A stretch of 64,000 nucleotides of DNA, taken from the NCBI RefSeq assembly GCF_018294505.1, contig NC_057802.1:309153137-309217136 (forward strand). The letters are read 5' to 3'. The DNA comes from Triticum aestivum (Eukaryota; Streptophyta; Magnoliopsida; Poales; Poaceae). A program made the position numbers and the translations under genes. Below are positions 48,901 to 60,930 of the stretch, piece by piece; the stretch's first letter is position 1; every line of letters begins with the position of its first letter. The notes beneath the pieces are model-generated. The model searched no databases. It worked only from the letters and a program-made list of their open reading frames with translations, and was not told the origin of the DNA.

Positions 48901-49231
48901 TTTCAAGATCATTGGCAAAAGAGGCGACCTCGCCTATCAACTTGAGCTTCCTTCCAACTTCGCGAACGTGCACGATGTGTTCCACGTGTCACAGCTCCGC
49001 AAGTGCTTCAAGACGCCTGAGCGCACTATCAACTTCGAAGAGATTGACCTCCAAGAAGATTTGTCTTATCATGAGCACCCCGTTGCTATTCTTGAAGAAA
49101 CTGAGCGCAAGACTCGCAACAAGTCAATCAAATTCCTGAAAGTGAAGTGGTCGCACCATTCCGACCGGGAAGCCACCTGGGAACGCGAGGACCATCTCCG
49201 TTCCGAATATCCGGAGTTCTTTCAGTCCTAG
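45950..49231 (+). pseudogene. pol: Broken pol of the chromovirus with chromodomain
   Basis: Protease with DTGAS (45968-45982); reverse transcriptase from about 46380 with YLDD at 46901-46912; RNase H about 47230-47700; integrase zinc site around 47995-48115, core D in MDFVTG (48189) and SDRGS (about 48376); C-terminal chromodomain 49075-49222 with an HPVAILEE start and a KVKW...EATWE core. The chromodomain binds histone marks and guides integration. Frameshifts lie near 46060, 46560, 46848, 47228, 48185 and 48470, where the third catalytic Glu of integrase should be. The first protease codons join with gag only across the nested Tat element. Confidence 0.92.
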
Positions 49232-49267
49232 ATCTCGGGATGAGATCCTCTCGTAGTGGTGGAGTGT

Positions 49268-52200
49268 TGTAACACCCCGCATGTAACTTTCCATATTTGT
49301 AACTCCGACTCTTGCCATTTTCGGCTATGTGTTATGATATTCCCTCCGTGGTCGGGTTTTGTTTTCGTTTTGCATTTTGTTCATGTCATGCATTTCATAT
49401 CATGTCATCATGTGCATTGCATTTGCATACGTGTTCGTCTCATGCATCCGAGCATTTTCCCCGTTGTCCGTTTTGCAATCCGGCGCTCCCATCTTCTCTG
49501 GCGCACCCCTCTTGTTTTCTTTCGTGAGTGGGTGTCTAACATTCTCGGAATGGACCGAGGCTTGTCAAGTGGCCTTAGTATACCACCGGTAGGCCACCGG
49601 TCAAGTTTCGTTCCATTTGGAGGTCGTTTGGTACTCCAACGGTTAACCGGGCATCCGCAATGTCATTTGTGTGTTGCAGCAAAACCCCCTAAAAACCAGC
49701 CAAAACCCACCAAACTCTCTTCCATGCTCTAGGTCGTTCGATCACGATCGTGTGGGCGAAAACCGCACCTCATTTGGACTCTCCTAGCTCCCTCTACCTA
49801 TATAAGTGCATCCCCTCCCGTATACATTCGCAGTCCAACCCTAAAATTCTCCACCGCGAGCCGCCGGACAAAACTGCCACCGCCACGGACATGTCCGCTC
49901 CGCCGCCCCGACCAACCACGGCGTGACACATCACCGCCGCCGTCCCGCGCCGCCGCGGCCCGCCGGCCCGTCCGCGGCCCCGCGGCCCGACGCCTCCCCC
50001 GCTAGCCCGCGCGCTGCCGCGGCTCCCTGCCGCCCGCCGACAGGCGCCGCCTCGTCGCCCGGCCGCCCTGCTCGCCCGCCGCGCCGCTGGTGCGCCGCCA
50101 CCGCCGGCCGCCGCCGCGCCGTCTACCGGGAGCCCGAGCTCCGCCGGCCGTCCTCTCCCTCCGGCGACCCGCGCCGTCCTCCTCCTCCCGCCCCGGCCCC
50201 GCCGTCTCCTCCGGCCGCCGCGCCCTCCTCCACACCGGCGAGCGTCGCCCGAGCCCGAGCTCCTTCGCCAGATCCGATCGGGCACTGTAGCGGTTGACTT
50301 TCCCGAACCCTAAAAGTTCCAAGTCTTTTTCTGTTACAGCAAGTGCCCATGTTCAACAGTGCATAACTCTCTGCATATAGCTCCGTTTCGCACGTGTATA
50401 GGTCAAATTGTTCGTCTCGTGATGCTCTACATTTTGTTCAATTGTATCATGTTCATTGGAGGCCATCTTGATGCCCAAATCTCTGTTGCAAGAGTGCTAG
50501 TTGCTGTTATTCTCTGGTTCTTATCAGAACTTGGAGATTTGTCATTTTTGTATCATTTATTCTGTGCATCTTTTGAGCATGAGCTCTACATGTGTTTTGA
50601 AGTATGCCATGCCATCTTTCCAGTGGTGTAGTCCATGTATTTTTGTGATCTCTGTGGTGACTAGCACAAGCATGCAAAGTAGGCCCCGTAATATTTCTGA
50701 TTTCAGGGACTTGGTGATTTCTCCAAGTCTTGTCTGCTGTAATTTTGTTGCCATGTAAACTTGATGCTACAGAGAGATCCATGCATATTTTGGAGATGTT
50801 CAGTAAGGATGTTTTGTAGCTATAGTTGTAATTGATCCATTCCTGCAATTTTTGCAATTATGGAGTGCCATAGCATGACTCAATCTTGCTCTACTTTTGC
50901 TATAAAATATTTCTGGCAGATTCTTAACATGATATGCAATTTTGCCAAGCTTATTGTAGTTGATCCATACATGCTATGCATTGTTCTTGCCATGGATAGC
51001 TTCATAAACATGCCATCTTGCTGTAGGTATGCTTGGTTTGTCATGCATTGCTCTGTAGTGAGTGCATCAAGCTCACAAGAGGCCTACATATTATTATTTC
51101 TGCCATGCTCTGTTTTCTGCTAAGTCTGAAACCTGATAACGAAACTTGCTATGTTTACATGCTTGCCATCATATCTTCTGGTCCTTTTTGGCTTATGGTC
51201 AGTAAGGGACTTTTGTCATGTGCATTTAGTAGAACACTTCCATGCCTTGTTTTGCTATGTTAAGTTCCTGTAGCATGTTGATTTCGTGCTCTGAACATTG
51301 CTACCTGATGCTGTTTTCTGCCATGTCCAGTTTTTCACCGTCTGTGAACCTGTTATCTTTTGCACTTTTGCCATGCTTGTTTGAGCTTGATATGTTGTGA
51401 ACTAGCCGTAGCTCAGTGTTCATCTTTTGTCAAGCATCTCCTGTAGATTACTGCCATATGCTTTGTTGCTATGTTGGAGTGCTGTAGCATTGTTACTTGT
51501 TGCATTTTAAGTGCTATCATGCTGTTAATCGCAGATTCGTGTCATTCTTGTTTTGCTTGCCATTTGCAAACCGTGCATCCGTTTCCGGTGATCTTTATAT
51601 CGATTTCGACCGAAATCATCTCATCTTTCCAGTGGCATGCTTGGTTTGCCAAGTTACTGCCATGTTCATCATTTTCCTTCCGGAGCACGCATATGCATCG
51701 CATATCATATCTTGCATATCATACATGTTTTGCATCATGTTGCTTGTGCATTTCTCGTGTTGATTGTGGTTCCGTTGTTGTGTTCTTGTCTTGGGTAGAG
51801 CCGGGAGACGAGTTCGTGAACGAGGAACCTGTTGAGTACGCTTACGAGGATCAAGCTTTCGACAACTCTGAGAACCTTGCAGGCAAGATGACCACCCCTC
51901 GAAATCACTTCTATCTTTGCTTTGCTAGTTGTTCGCTCTATTGCCATGCTCGCTACCTATCACTTGCTATATCATGTCTCCCATTTTGCCATGTCAGCCT
52001 CTAACCATCCTTTCCTAGCAAACCGTTGTTTGGCTAAGTTACCGCTTTTGCTCAGCCCTTCTTATAGCGTTGCTAGTTGCAGGTGAAGTTGAAGTTTGTT
52101 CCATGTCGGAACATGGATATGTTGGGATATCACAATATCTCTTATTTAATTAATGCATCTATATATTTGGTAAAGGGTGGAAGGCTCGGCCTTATGCCTG

Positions 52201-53499
52201 GTGTTTTGTTCCACTCTTGCCGCCCTAGTTACTGTTATACCGGGATTATGTTCCTTGAGTTTGCGTTCCTTACGCGGTCGGGTGATTTATGGGACCCCCT
52301 TGACAGTTCGCCTTGAATAAAACTCCTCCAGCAAGGCCCAACCTTGGTTTTACCATTTGCCACCTAAGCCTTTTCCCCCGGGTTTTCGCGAGCCCGAGGG
52401 TCATCTTTATTTTAAACCCCCGGGCCAGTGTTCCTCTGAGTGCTGGTCCAAACTAGAGCCCTTGCAGCGCCACCTTGGGGAAACTCGAGGGCTGGTTTTA
52501 GTTGTACGACTGCTCATCCGGTGTGCCCTGAGAACGAGATATGTGCAGCTCCTATCGGGATTTGTCGGCACATTCGGGCGGCTTTGCTGGTCTTGTTTTA
52601 CCATTGTCGAAATGTCTTGTAAACCGGGATTCCGAGACTGATCGGGTCTTTCCGGGAGAAGGTTTATCCTTCGTTGACCGTGAGAGCTTATGATGGGCTA
52701 AGTTGGGACACCCCTGCAGGGTATTATCTTTCGAAAGCCGTGCCCGCGGTTATGAGGCAGATGGGAATTTGTTAATGTCCGGTTGTAGAGAACTTGTCAC
52801 TTGACCCAGTTAAAATACATCAACTGCGTGTGTAGCCGTGATGGTCTCTTCTCGGCGGAGTCCGGGAAGTGAACACGGTCTGAGTTATGTATGATGTAAG
52901 TAGGAGTTCAGGATCACTTCTTGGTCATTGCTAGATGACGACCGTTCCGTTGCTTCTCTTCTCGCTCTCTTTTGCGTATGTTAGCCACCATATATGCTTA
53001 TTGCCGCTGCAGCTCCACCTCATTACACCATCCTTTCCTATAAGCTTAAATAGTCTTGATCTCGCGGGTGTGAGATTGCTGAGTCCTCGTGACTCACAGA
53101 TTCTACCAAAACAGTTGCAGGTGCCGACGATGCCAGTGCAGATGATGGGGTCGATCTCAAGTGGGAGTTCGACGAGGAACGTGGTCGTTACTATGTGTCT
53201 TTTCCTGATGATCAGTAGTGGAGCCCAGTTGGGACGATCGGGGATCTAGCATTTGGGTTTGTCTTATTTTCATCTGGATTTTGGCCGTAGCCGGTCTATA
53301 TGTTTGTATTTTGGATGATGTATGATTTATATTTATGTATTGTGTGAAGTGGCGATTGTAAGCCAACTCTTTATCCCATTCTTGTTCATTACATGGGATT
53401 GTGTGAAGATGACCCTTCTTGCGACAAAACCACTATGCGGTTATGCCTCTAAGTCGTGCCTCGACACGTGGGAGATATAGGCGCATCGTGGGCGTTACA
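49268..53499 (+). repeat. 3' LTR of the chromovirus
   Basis: 4232 bp, near-identical to the 5' LTR except for a block at 52452-52515. TATA box at 49798-49806. The exon-like stretches recur at 51799-51882 and 53121-53218 without a change. Confidence 0.93.
51799..53218 (+). CDS. Second copy of the spliced acidic LTR reading frame
   Basis: Same two exon-like stretches as at 28915-30331, with the same acceptor, GC donor and final stop. The alternative middle exon (from about 52082) carries at least two substitutions relative to the other LTR, while the two main stretches carry none. The same caveats on start codon and function apply. Confidence 0.38.
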
Positions 53500-53504
53500 T
53501 CGAT

Positions 53505-53806
53505 GTCATTATATTTTAATACATAAGTATGCAAATTTAATGAACTTTGATTGCACACTTCCTGGGAAGATGTGTCTTTATGAACAAAAAATAGTATAAT
53601 TGATGAAAAATATATTTTATTGTGTAGTGATAATGTGGATTAATCATAAGTGATGACTTGTACTTCAGTTAATGAGAAAGAATTGAGCAGTATATCAGAA
53701 CATTATAAAAATAATTCTGATAACAAAAGTGGTAATGTTGTATTACGTACTCTAGTGTAACACATCAAGGGGTTCCTACAAATTGCATTTTTTTGTTGAA
53801 GATCTC
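53505..53806 (-). other. Helitron segment without recognised gene
   Basis: AT-rich Helitron interior between the chromovirus and the solo LTR. Nothing recognised. Confidence 0.6.
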
Positions 53807-56531
53807 TGTAGCGACCCGACCTCAAACGGTCAAGTCTCTATGCTTCAGTGTCATCCCTGGATCGGTAATGCTGACACACACAGTACTCGAAGGATTTATA
53901 ACAGAGTAGCAATCACACACTTATTACATCGAATGTCTCAAAAGAGAACTTATTACAATAAATATGGCTTAAGGCCATCTAATATGATAACAGCGGAAGG
54001 CTTGGAAGATAAAGTGAGTCCATCAACTCCAACGGCATAGCTGAGCTGCACGACAACGACCTAACGAACCTTACTCCTCGTCTGAAAAGTCTGCAACATA
54101 ATACGTTGCAGCCCGAAAAACGGGTGAGCACATGGAATATGCTGGCAATATAACACAGTAGAGCAAGAACAGAATAACGCTACCACTACATGCATATTGA
54201 AAGCTCTATGGTTATAGTTTTTGCGAAAAGCCAATTTTTCCCTACAACCAAGGAATAAGTTTTATTTAACTATCATGGTAGTTGAAACATCATTGAGAAG
54301 GTTCCTCCAACTCAATCCCAATTAAAGTAATTATCAACCCAACAATATTAATTAAGAGTGATGAGATACTTAGGATACTCCAAGTACTAGATATTCAAGA
54401 TTGTCCATAACCGGGGACACGGCTAACCATGATTAGATTGTACACTCTACAGAGGTTTGCGCACTTTTCCCCACAAGACTCGATCTCCTCCGTTAGATTT
54501 CTCGCACTACATGGTGTTTGAGAAACGGATGACGGAGACACAGTCTTTCAGAAACATTAACTCTTTACTCCGGGCAGACCATACCAAACCTACATCCCTC
54601 TACCTGCTGATCCACCTCTTCAAGAGCTCATGCAACTTACTCAACTATGCTAGAGCCCATAATAGCTTGTGGCTGCACACGGAATTTTCTAGCATGAAAA
54701 TATCTCGGACCTTAGGATGATCACACGGGTACTCCGGGATATCCTAGGACAACACTAGATTCTCCAGGTGCCCGACAAGCAATCCACCTAGATGTGTATT
54801 AAAGTTGCCACCTTAAGTTGAACCATTAATTAATCATCTCACATCTGTCATGGATTTCACTCACCCAATCCACGTCTACGAGCATAGCATAGCAATATAA
54901 GCAATACGTAGAAGTAACTCCCAAGGGTTTGAATATAACAGGGCAATAGGTTCTACCTCATCAACTACTTCCCAACCCACATGTTAATCACATCCTAATC
55001 ATGCAATGTTTGAGGATTGGAACTAATGCATAAAAACTGGGTATGAAAGAAGTATGATCAATGTGTTACTTGCCTTGCTGACGATCCGCAAAACCTAGGG
55101 ACTCGTAGTAGCACGCTTCGCACTACGGGAATTCTATCCCAAACAAACAATAACATACATAAGCAATCAAGCAAAGATGCATGGGCAAAACTCAAATAAG
55201 AAGAATTGACCAGAAAGTTCAACTTAAGAACTCCGGTTTGCAAAAAGAATCAAATCAAATGGAGCAACGAAACTCAAACTGCGAAAGAAACAAGATCCGT
55301 TTACTAATCTGAACTAAAGTCAAATTTTACAGTACCAAAATCTTGTTCAAGTTGATTAAACAGGAAGAGGGTTTGGAGACGAAGATCTAGGCGCTTTAAT
55401 CGCCTGATTCCGATAAACGATCGCAAAGATAAACTGAAATGAAAATCGGATCAGAAATCGCGATCGAAAATAATCGCGGAAAATCCGAGAAAAAGAAAAC
55501 TGACGAGCAGGCTAACGAACGAACGTTCGCTGTCTACTGCTAACGAGCGAAAACCGTTCGTTAAAACGAACGTATGGACGAACGTCTGCTAAATAAACTA
55601 AACCGAGAAAACCGGCGAACCGATCTAAAAAAACGAACTAGGGTTTTCTAAAAAAAGGATCGGTTTTAAAATAAAACCGAACGGCGGCGGCCGCGGCGTA
55701 TACCTCCGGCGAGGCTCCGGCGAGGCGGGGCGGGGCTGCGGCGGCAGGCGGCGTGGGGCGGCGGCAGGCGGCAACGGCGAGCGGCGGCGTGCGGCAAAGG
55801 GCGGCGGCGCTGCGGGGCAGGGCGAGGCAGGCGACGGGGTTGGTGGGGGTGGGGGTCCGGGGCGGGGTATTTAAGGAGGGGGGGCTTGCTTGGGGGAGGG
55901 GCAAGGTGGCGCGGGAGGAGTCCTGGCCGGATTCGGCGTCGCGGCAGCGGCGGCCTCCCGGTCTCCTGGAAGGAGACGGCAGCGCGGGGCTAGCGAGCCC
56001 GCTCGGCTAGGCTTCGGCCCAGTCTCGGGCGCTGGGATTTTTTTTTAAATAATTTCGCCGAAACTTAAATAAATCCTAGAAAATAAAATAAAAATCTAAA
56101 AATACCAAAACAAATTTTCACCGTCTAAATAAAATATTTAGAACGAGATGAACATTTTCTTGCCCTAAAATGCAATTTTGAAATACGTGCAATTTTTCTA
56201 ATGCAAATAAAATAGCAATAAAATCCGAATAAAATCAAATATTTGATTTTAATATTTTTCCTCCAATATTTCAATTATTTTGGAGAATTCATATTATCTC
56301 CTCTCATATATTTTATTATGAAATATTTTCGGAGAGAAAAATAATTAAAACCAAAATCCTCGTTTCAATATTTGATAAAATTGAAATATGAAAACAATGA
56401 AATTCCCAACTCTCTCCGAGGGTCCTTGTGCTGCGTAGGATTTCGAGGATCGCAAAAAGAAATGCAATAAAATATGATATGCATGAATGATCTATGTATA
56501 ACATTCCAAATTGAAAATTTGGGATCTTATA
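53807..56531 (-). mobile_element. Solo LTR, TGTAACATCCC type
   Basis: 2725 bp with the perfect duplication ATCTC on both sides (53802-53806 and 56532-56536). On the minus strand it runs from a mutated TGTAACATCCC-like start at 56531 to GGTCGCTACA at 53807. A GC-rich stretch lies at 55680-56030. The related copy at 60931-63985 shares both ends and order. Non-coding. Confidence 0.9.
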
Positions 56532-57372
56532 ATCTCTGCCTCAGATGGTATACAACAGAGTGACTCTAAATCAGATATTGTTAATCAAGTGAATTTGCTT
56601 GCCTTTAAAAATTCATGCAGGTCAAGCATCTTTCTTAAGAAGACTAAGGCATGACCATTCCATTAACATCATGAAATTCATAATATGGTTAACGCAAGCA
56701 ATATAATGCTATTTCCCACACTCTAGCGTCAATGGAGCTCCTTACAGTGTCATATATTATCTAGATGAGGTAAACTAAGAGCCAATATTATATGTACGTA
56801 TGGTCCAGAAATGAGTTTTAGCACTTGCGCAAAACAAATAATATCACTTTACCGATTATGGACAATAACATGGACAACTTATGACAGCAACTTGCAGTAT
56901 AGGCTAAAGAAAACTCTATATATATGCTTTAAAATATTATGCCGAGAAATAAATAGTGTGTGTAGAGACACCACGCAATAACCACCAAATATGCCACCAT
57001 GTAAGTTGCAACACTTAAACCATCAACTTTTATCGCAGTATCCACAAACCATAAAATGGATTTTTAATGTGTAAATGAGGCTATGAAGTTCAAATTATAT
57101 AGGAATGCAAAAGAAACATGATCACTTTAAAGAAGCCTTATGGAAAATAAGACGTAAAATTTGAAATGTAATAAACTGAAGTATAAATTCTGCCTAGCTG
57201 ATTATTTCTTATCAAAATCTAGAATAACAAAGAAATTATATTAACATAACGACTCTGCTGTCATTAAATGCACCGACAGAAACATGTGTGTTGCAAGAGC
57301 TAAACTGTAGTTCCATGGTTGACAACATTCAGGAATATTAGATCGTTGCTAGCGATTAACAATTTAACATAC

Positions 57373-58325
57373 CTTCTGACATCTTTTGGCACTGCTCATT
57401 ATCTTGCGAACTATTTTGATGAATAAATTTTCTTTTCTTTGACTGGTCAAACATATACCTCTTCATAGCAAGATAAAAATAAATCAAACGTTTGAGAAAG
57501 TGACTGCAGACAACTTCATCCCCAGCAATTATTGAATCACGATTAAAATATCTCCTATTTGCTATCACAGATGAATGGATTGCTATGCACTGATGTAACA
57601 ATACATGAGCATAACTGTACATGTTCGATTGAAATTTCCTGTAGGGAGCAGAGTCAATCTACATGTGTAATATTTTTCCGGAGGCTTAGGGCCGCACACC
57701 TCAATCCAGAGCTCAATGGTGTAATAAGCAGATTTTCTATCATGGATCCTTTGGGCTAGCAGCAAACATACGTACAAAGCTAGCCATAATATATTCCTTC
57801 ATGCGCGTGTCTTGCCGAGCACTCCCGTACATGAACCTGTGAATTGTACGTATCCTCAAACCCCTAACTAATTTCTATCAGCAGGTTCATGTGAAGTTCT
57901 CGCCGCCAGACAATCGAATAAATGTACAACAAGCCACATCATCTTCACGTACCTAATTCCACAGCAAGATGCGTGTGTCCTATGCTCCTGAATGAATCGA
58001 TCAAGCTGCTTATTAGGCTAGCTTTGCACAGCAACGCATGCGTACACAAATCAACTTAGCGATCTAAAACCAATATCTTTGGGAACTCCACTGATCTAAA
58101 AACTAATATCTTTGAGAACTCTACTGAAGTACTAAATCACAAAGTAAGGCATGACATCCAATCTAGCTGATAGCACTACCTCGATCAAGTCGTGGCCATG
58201 GTCAAGCCTTACAACACGAATGAGAGGAATTGGGGCGCTCACCTCATGGCAATATCATGACCTTCAAGAGCATTGGCGCTGGTAGAGATTCGTCGGTTGG
58301 GCCTCATATTGGATCGCGCGAACAT
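57373..58325 (-). pseudogene. Two-exon gene fragment carried by the Helitron
   Basis: Exon 1 (58325-58243) starts with ATG after a CTC-rich leader and ends at a GTGAGC donor in phase 2. Exon 2 (57638-57373) follows a CTCCCTACAG acceptor, continues the frame exactly, and ends at a GTATGT donor. Together they encode 116 residues, with a mixed hydrophobic and basic second exon containing HVLLHQCIAIHSS and FLKRLIYFYLAMKRY. I do not recognise the protein. It lies in Helitron orientation, about 280 bp from the Helitron 5' end, as captured genes often do. No third exon in phase was found, so it is probably a truncated fragment. Confidence 0.6.
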
Positions 58326-58609
58326 GAGGAGGAGGAGGAGGAGGACCTGCTATCGAAGAGTACCGCTAGGGATTTGTGGATTATGTGTGCGTGCCTCGTG
58401 GGGTAAGACCGAGAGAGGAAGTCCTTTGAGGGGTGTTCTTTTTTTACAGGGAGATCTTTTCATCATCACCTGGGACACTGGGCCAGGACTCCTAATATAT
58501 CTCATCGGACGGTTAAAGTTAATCAATACCAAGATCGGATGGACAATATGTTTAATTACGAGGATTAACGTGAAGGCTTTATTGGTGCTTCCGATTAGTA
58601 AATATAATA

Positions 58610-59551
58610 TTGTCCCATGTGAGGAAAGGATAATGGAGGCTATGGTTCTCCCACAAGTCGGGGATGAGACTCCGGACGAAAATATAAAAATATAAAAAGA
58701 GAGAGAGAAGAAGAGAGAGAGCAAGAGTGAGAGAGAGATGAAAGAAAAAATGAGAGAAAAAGAGAGAAGGGACAGTGTTACTATCTTTTTCCACACTTGT
58801 GCTTCAAAGTAGCACCATGTTCTTCATGATAGAGTCTCCTATTTTGTCACTTTCATATATTACTAGTGGGAATTTTTCATTATAAAACTTGGCTTGTATA
58901 TTTCAATGATGGGCTTCCTCAATGGCCCTAGGTCTTGCTGAGCAAGCAAGTTGGATGCACACCCACTTAGTTTTATTTTGAGCTTTCATACACTTATAGC
59001 TCTAGTGCATCTGTTGCATGGCAATCCCTACTCCTTGCATTGACATCAATTGATGGGCATCTCGATAGCCTGTTGATTAGCCTCGTCGATGTGAGACTTT
59101 CTCCTTTTTTGTCTTCTCCACACAACCTCCAACATCATATTCTATTCCACCCATAGTGCTATATCCATGGCTCACGCTCATGTATTGCGTGAGAGTTGAA
59201 AAAGCTGAAGCGCGTTAAAAAGTATGAACTAATTGTGGCTTGTCATCGGGGTTGTGCATCATAAATACTTTGTGTTAAGAAGATAGAGCATGACAAGATT
59301 ATATGATTTTGTAGGGATAACTTTCTTTAGCCATGATATGTTGAGAAGACATGATTGTTTTTTACTATGCTTGAAGTATTATTGTTTTTGTGTTAATATT
59401 CAACTTTTGTTTTGAATATTATGGATCTGGATATTCATGCCACATTAAGAAACATTACATGATAAACATGTTAGGTAGCATTCCACATCAAAAATTCTGC
59501 TTTTATCATTTACCTACTCGAGGACGAGCAGAAATTAAGCTTGGGGATGCT
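58610..59551 (+). other. 3' interior of the Sabrina-like host element
   Basis: Resumes the host element after the Helitron. Contains a GA-rich stretch (58700-58770) and ends in a purine-rich run with AAGCTTGGGGATGC (59538-59551), the likely polypurine tract, next to the 3' LTR. No coding frame. Confidence 0.75.
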
Positions 59552-59646
59552 TGATACGTCTCAAACGTATCTATAATTTTTGATTGTTCCATGCTATTAT
59601 ATTATCAATCTTGGATGTTTTATATGCATCATTATGCTATTTTATA

Positions 59647-59807
59647 CTCCCTCCGTTCCTAAATATTTGTCTTTCTAGAGATTTCAACAACTGACTACAT
59701 ACGAAGCAAAATGAGTGAATCTACACTCTAAAATACGTCTATATACATCTGCATGTGGTAGTCCATTTAAAATCTCTAAAAAGACAAATATTTAGGAACT
59801 GAGGGAG
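59647..59807. mobile_element. Stowaway-type MITE (Thalos-like)
   Basis: 161 bp with CTCCCTCCGTTCC termini as an inverted repeat, flanked by TA (59645-59646 and 59808-59809). The 5' LTR lacks it at the matching place, which proves the insertion. The Thalos-like name is from memory. Confidence 0.9.
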
Positions 59808-59835
59808 TATCATTTTTTGGGAATAACCTATTAAC

Positions 59836-59953
59836 GGTGCTCGTTTGCGCGCGTGTGAACCACCAGATCATAAGGAAAGATGCCTCTCGGGGCATCTGAG
59901 AATGATTCTTATCTTATCAATCCTAAGCAGGAAAGTCCTGTTAGTGAGAGTGC
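59836..59953. other. Short unclassified insertion in the 3' LTR
   Basis: About 115 bp absent from the matching place in the 5' LTR (near 11582). Left end GGTGCTCG, right end near GTGAGAG; no clear inverted repeat or target duplication. It contains a short palindrome around TCTCGGGGC. Type unknown. Confidence 0.5.
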
Positions 59954-60930
59954 CTAGTGCCAGTTGCTGTTTTTTCCTTGTTTTTGTCTTTACAGAAAAT
60001 CAATACCAAACGGAACGAATTTTTTGATGATTTTTCTTAGACCACAAGACACCCTGGAAGCTTTGAGAGGAGGCAGAAGAGCCACGAGGAGATGACAAGC
60101 TCGGAGGGCGCGCCCTGGGGGGCACCCCTCAGGCTTGTGGCCCCCCTGTTGCTCCTCCAGCCCTAATTCTTCTTCTATAAATACTCAAATATTCCCCATA
60201 GACCAGAGGGCGCACCAAAAATACTTTTGCGCCGCCGCAAGTTTCTGTCCTCGTGAGATCTCATCTTGGGGCCTTTTCTGGTACTCCGTTGGAGGGGGAT
60301 TCGATCATGGAGGGCTTCTACATCAACCTTGCAGTCATTCCGATGATGTGTGAGTAGTTTACCACAGACCTACAGGTCCATAGATAGTAGCTAGATGGCT
60401 TTTCTCTCTCTCTTTGATCTTCAATACAATGTTTTCCTCGATGTTCTTGGAGATCTATTCGATATAATCTTCTTTTGCGGTGTGTTTGTTGAGATCCAAT
60501 GAATTGTGCATTTATGATCAGATTATCTATGAATATTATTTAATTCTTCTCTAAACTCTTTTATGCAAGATTAAGATAGCTTTGTATTTCTCTCAGATCT
60601 ATTGACTTGGTTTGGCCAACTAGATTGAATTTTCTTGCAATGGGAGAGGTGCTTTGTAGCGGGTTCAATCTTGCAGTGCTTATTCCCAGTGATAGAAAGG
60701 GACATGACACATATTTGTATTGTTGCCACTAAGGATAAAAAGATGGGGTTTGTTCATATTGATTGGAACTATCCCTCTACATCATGTCATCTTGCTAATG
60801 GCGTTACTCCGTTCTTGTTAACTTAATACACTAGATGCATACTGCATAGCGGTCGATGTGCGGAGTAATAGTAGTAGATGCAGGAAAGAGTTGGTCTACT
60901 TGTCACAGACGTGATGCCTGCCTTGGATAT

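Larger units (their letters stand above)
26372..53499 (+). mobile_element. Tekay-type chromovirus (Ty3/Gypsy), carrying a nested Tat element
   Basis: Bounded by the perfect duplication TCGAT (26367-26371 and 53500-53504). 5' LTR 26372-30610, primer binding site, leader, gag (31765-32927), nested Tat element (32928-45944), pol (45950-49231) with chromodomain, polypurine stretch, and 3' LTR 49268-53499. Domain order protease, reverse transcriptase, RNase H, integrase, chromodomain defines a chromovirus; the long LTRs and gag type fit the Tekay/Del branch. All frames are broken. It inserted into the Helitron. Confidence 0.93.
25700..58609 (-). mobile_element. Helitron with captured gene exons, itself nested
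   Basis: On the minus strand the element ends at 25700 in CTAG, preceded by an 11-base spacer and a GC hairpin (arms 25724-25728 and 25711-25715), the hallmark of a Helitron 3' end. It lies between A and T of the Sabrina-like interior (A25699, T58610) with no target duplication, as Helitrons do. The 5' end (58609) resembles Triticeae Helitron starts but reads TA instead of TC. Own length is about 3.0 kb (25700-26371, 53505-53806, 56537-58609) after removing the chromovirus and a solo LTR. No Rep/helicase was found, so it is non-autonomous. Confidence 0.8.

Noticed and set aside
58679..58770. GA-rich tract as a possible satellite or regulatory GAGA element
   Set aside because: It is part of the Sabrina-like interior near its 3' end, and similar GA-rich stretches are common there; no evidence for more.
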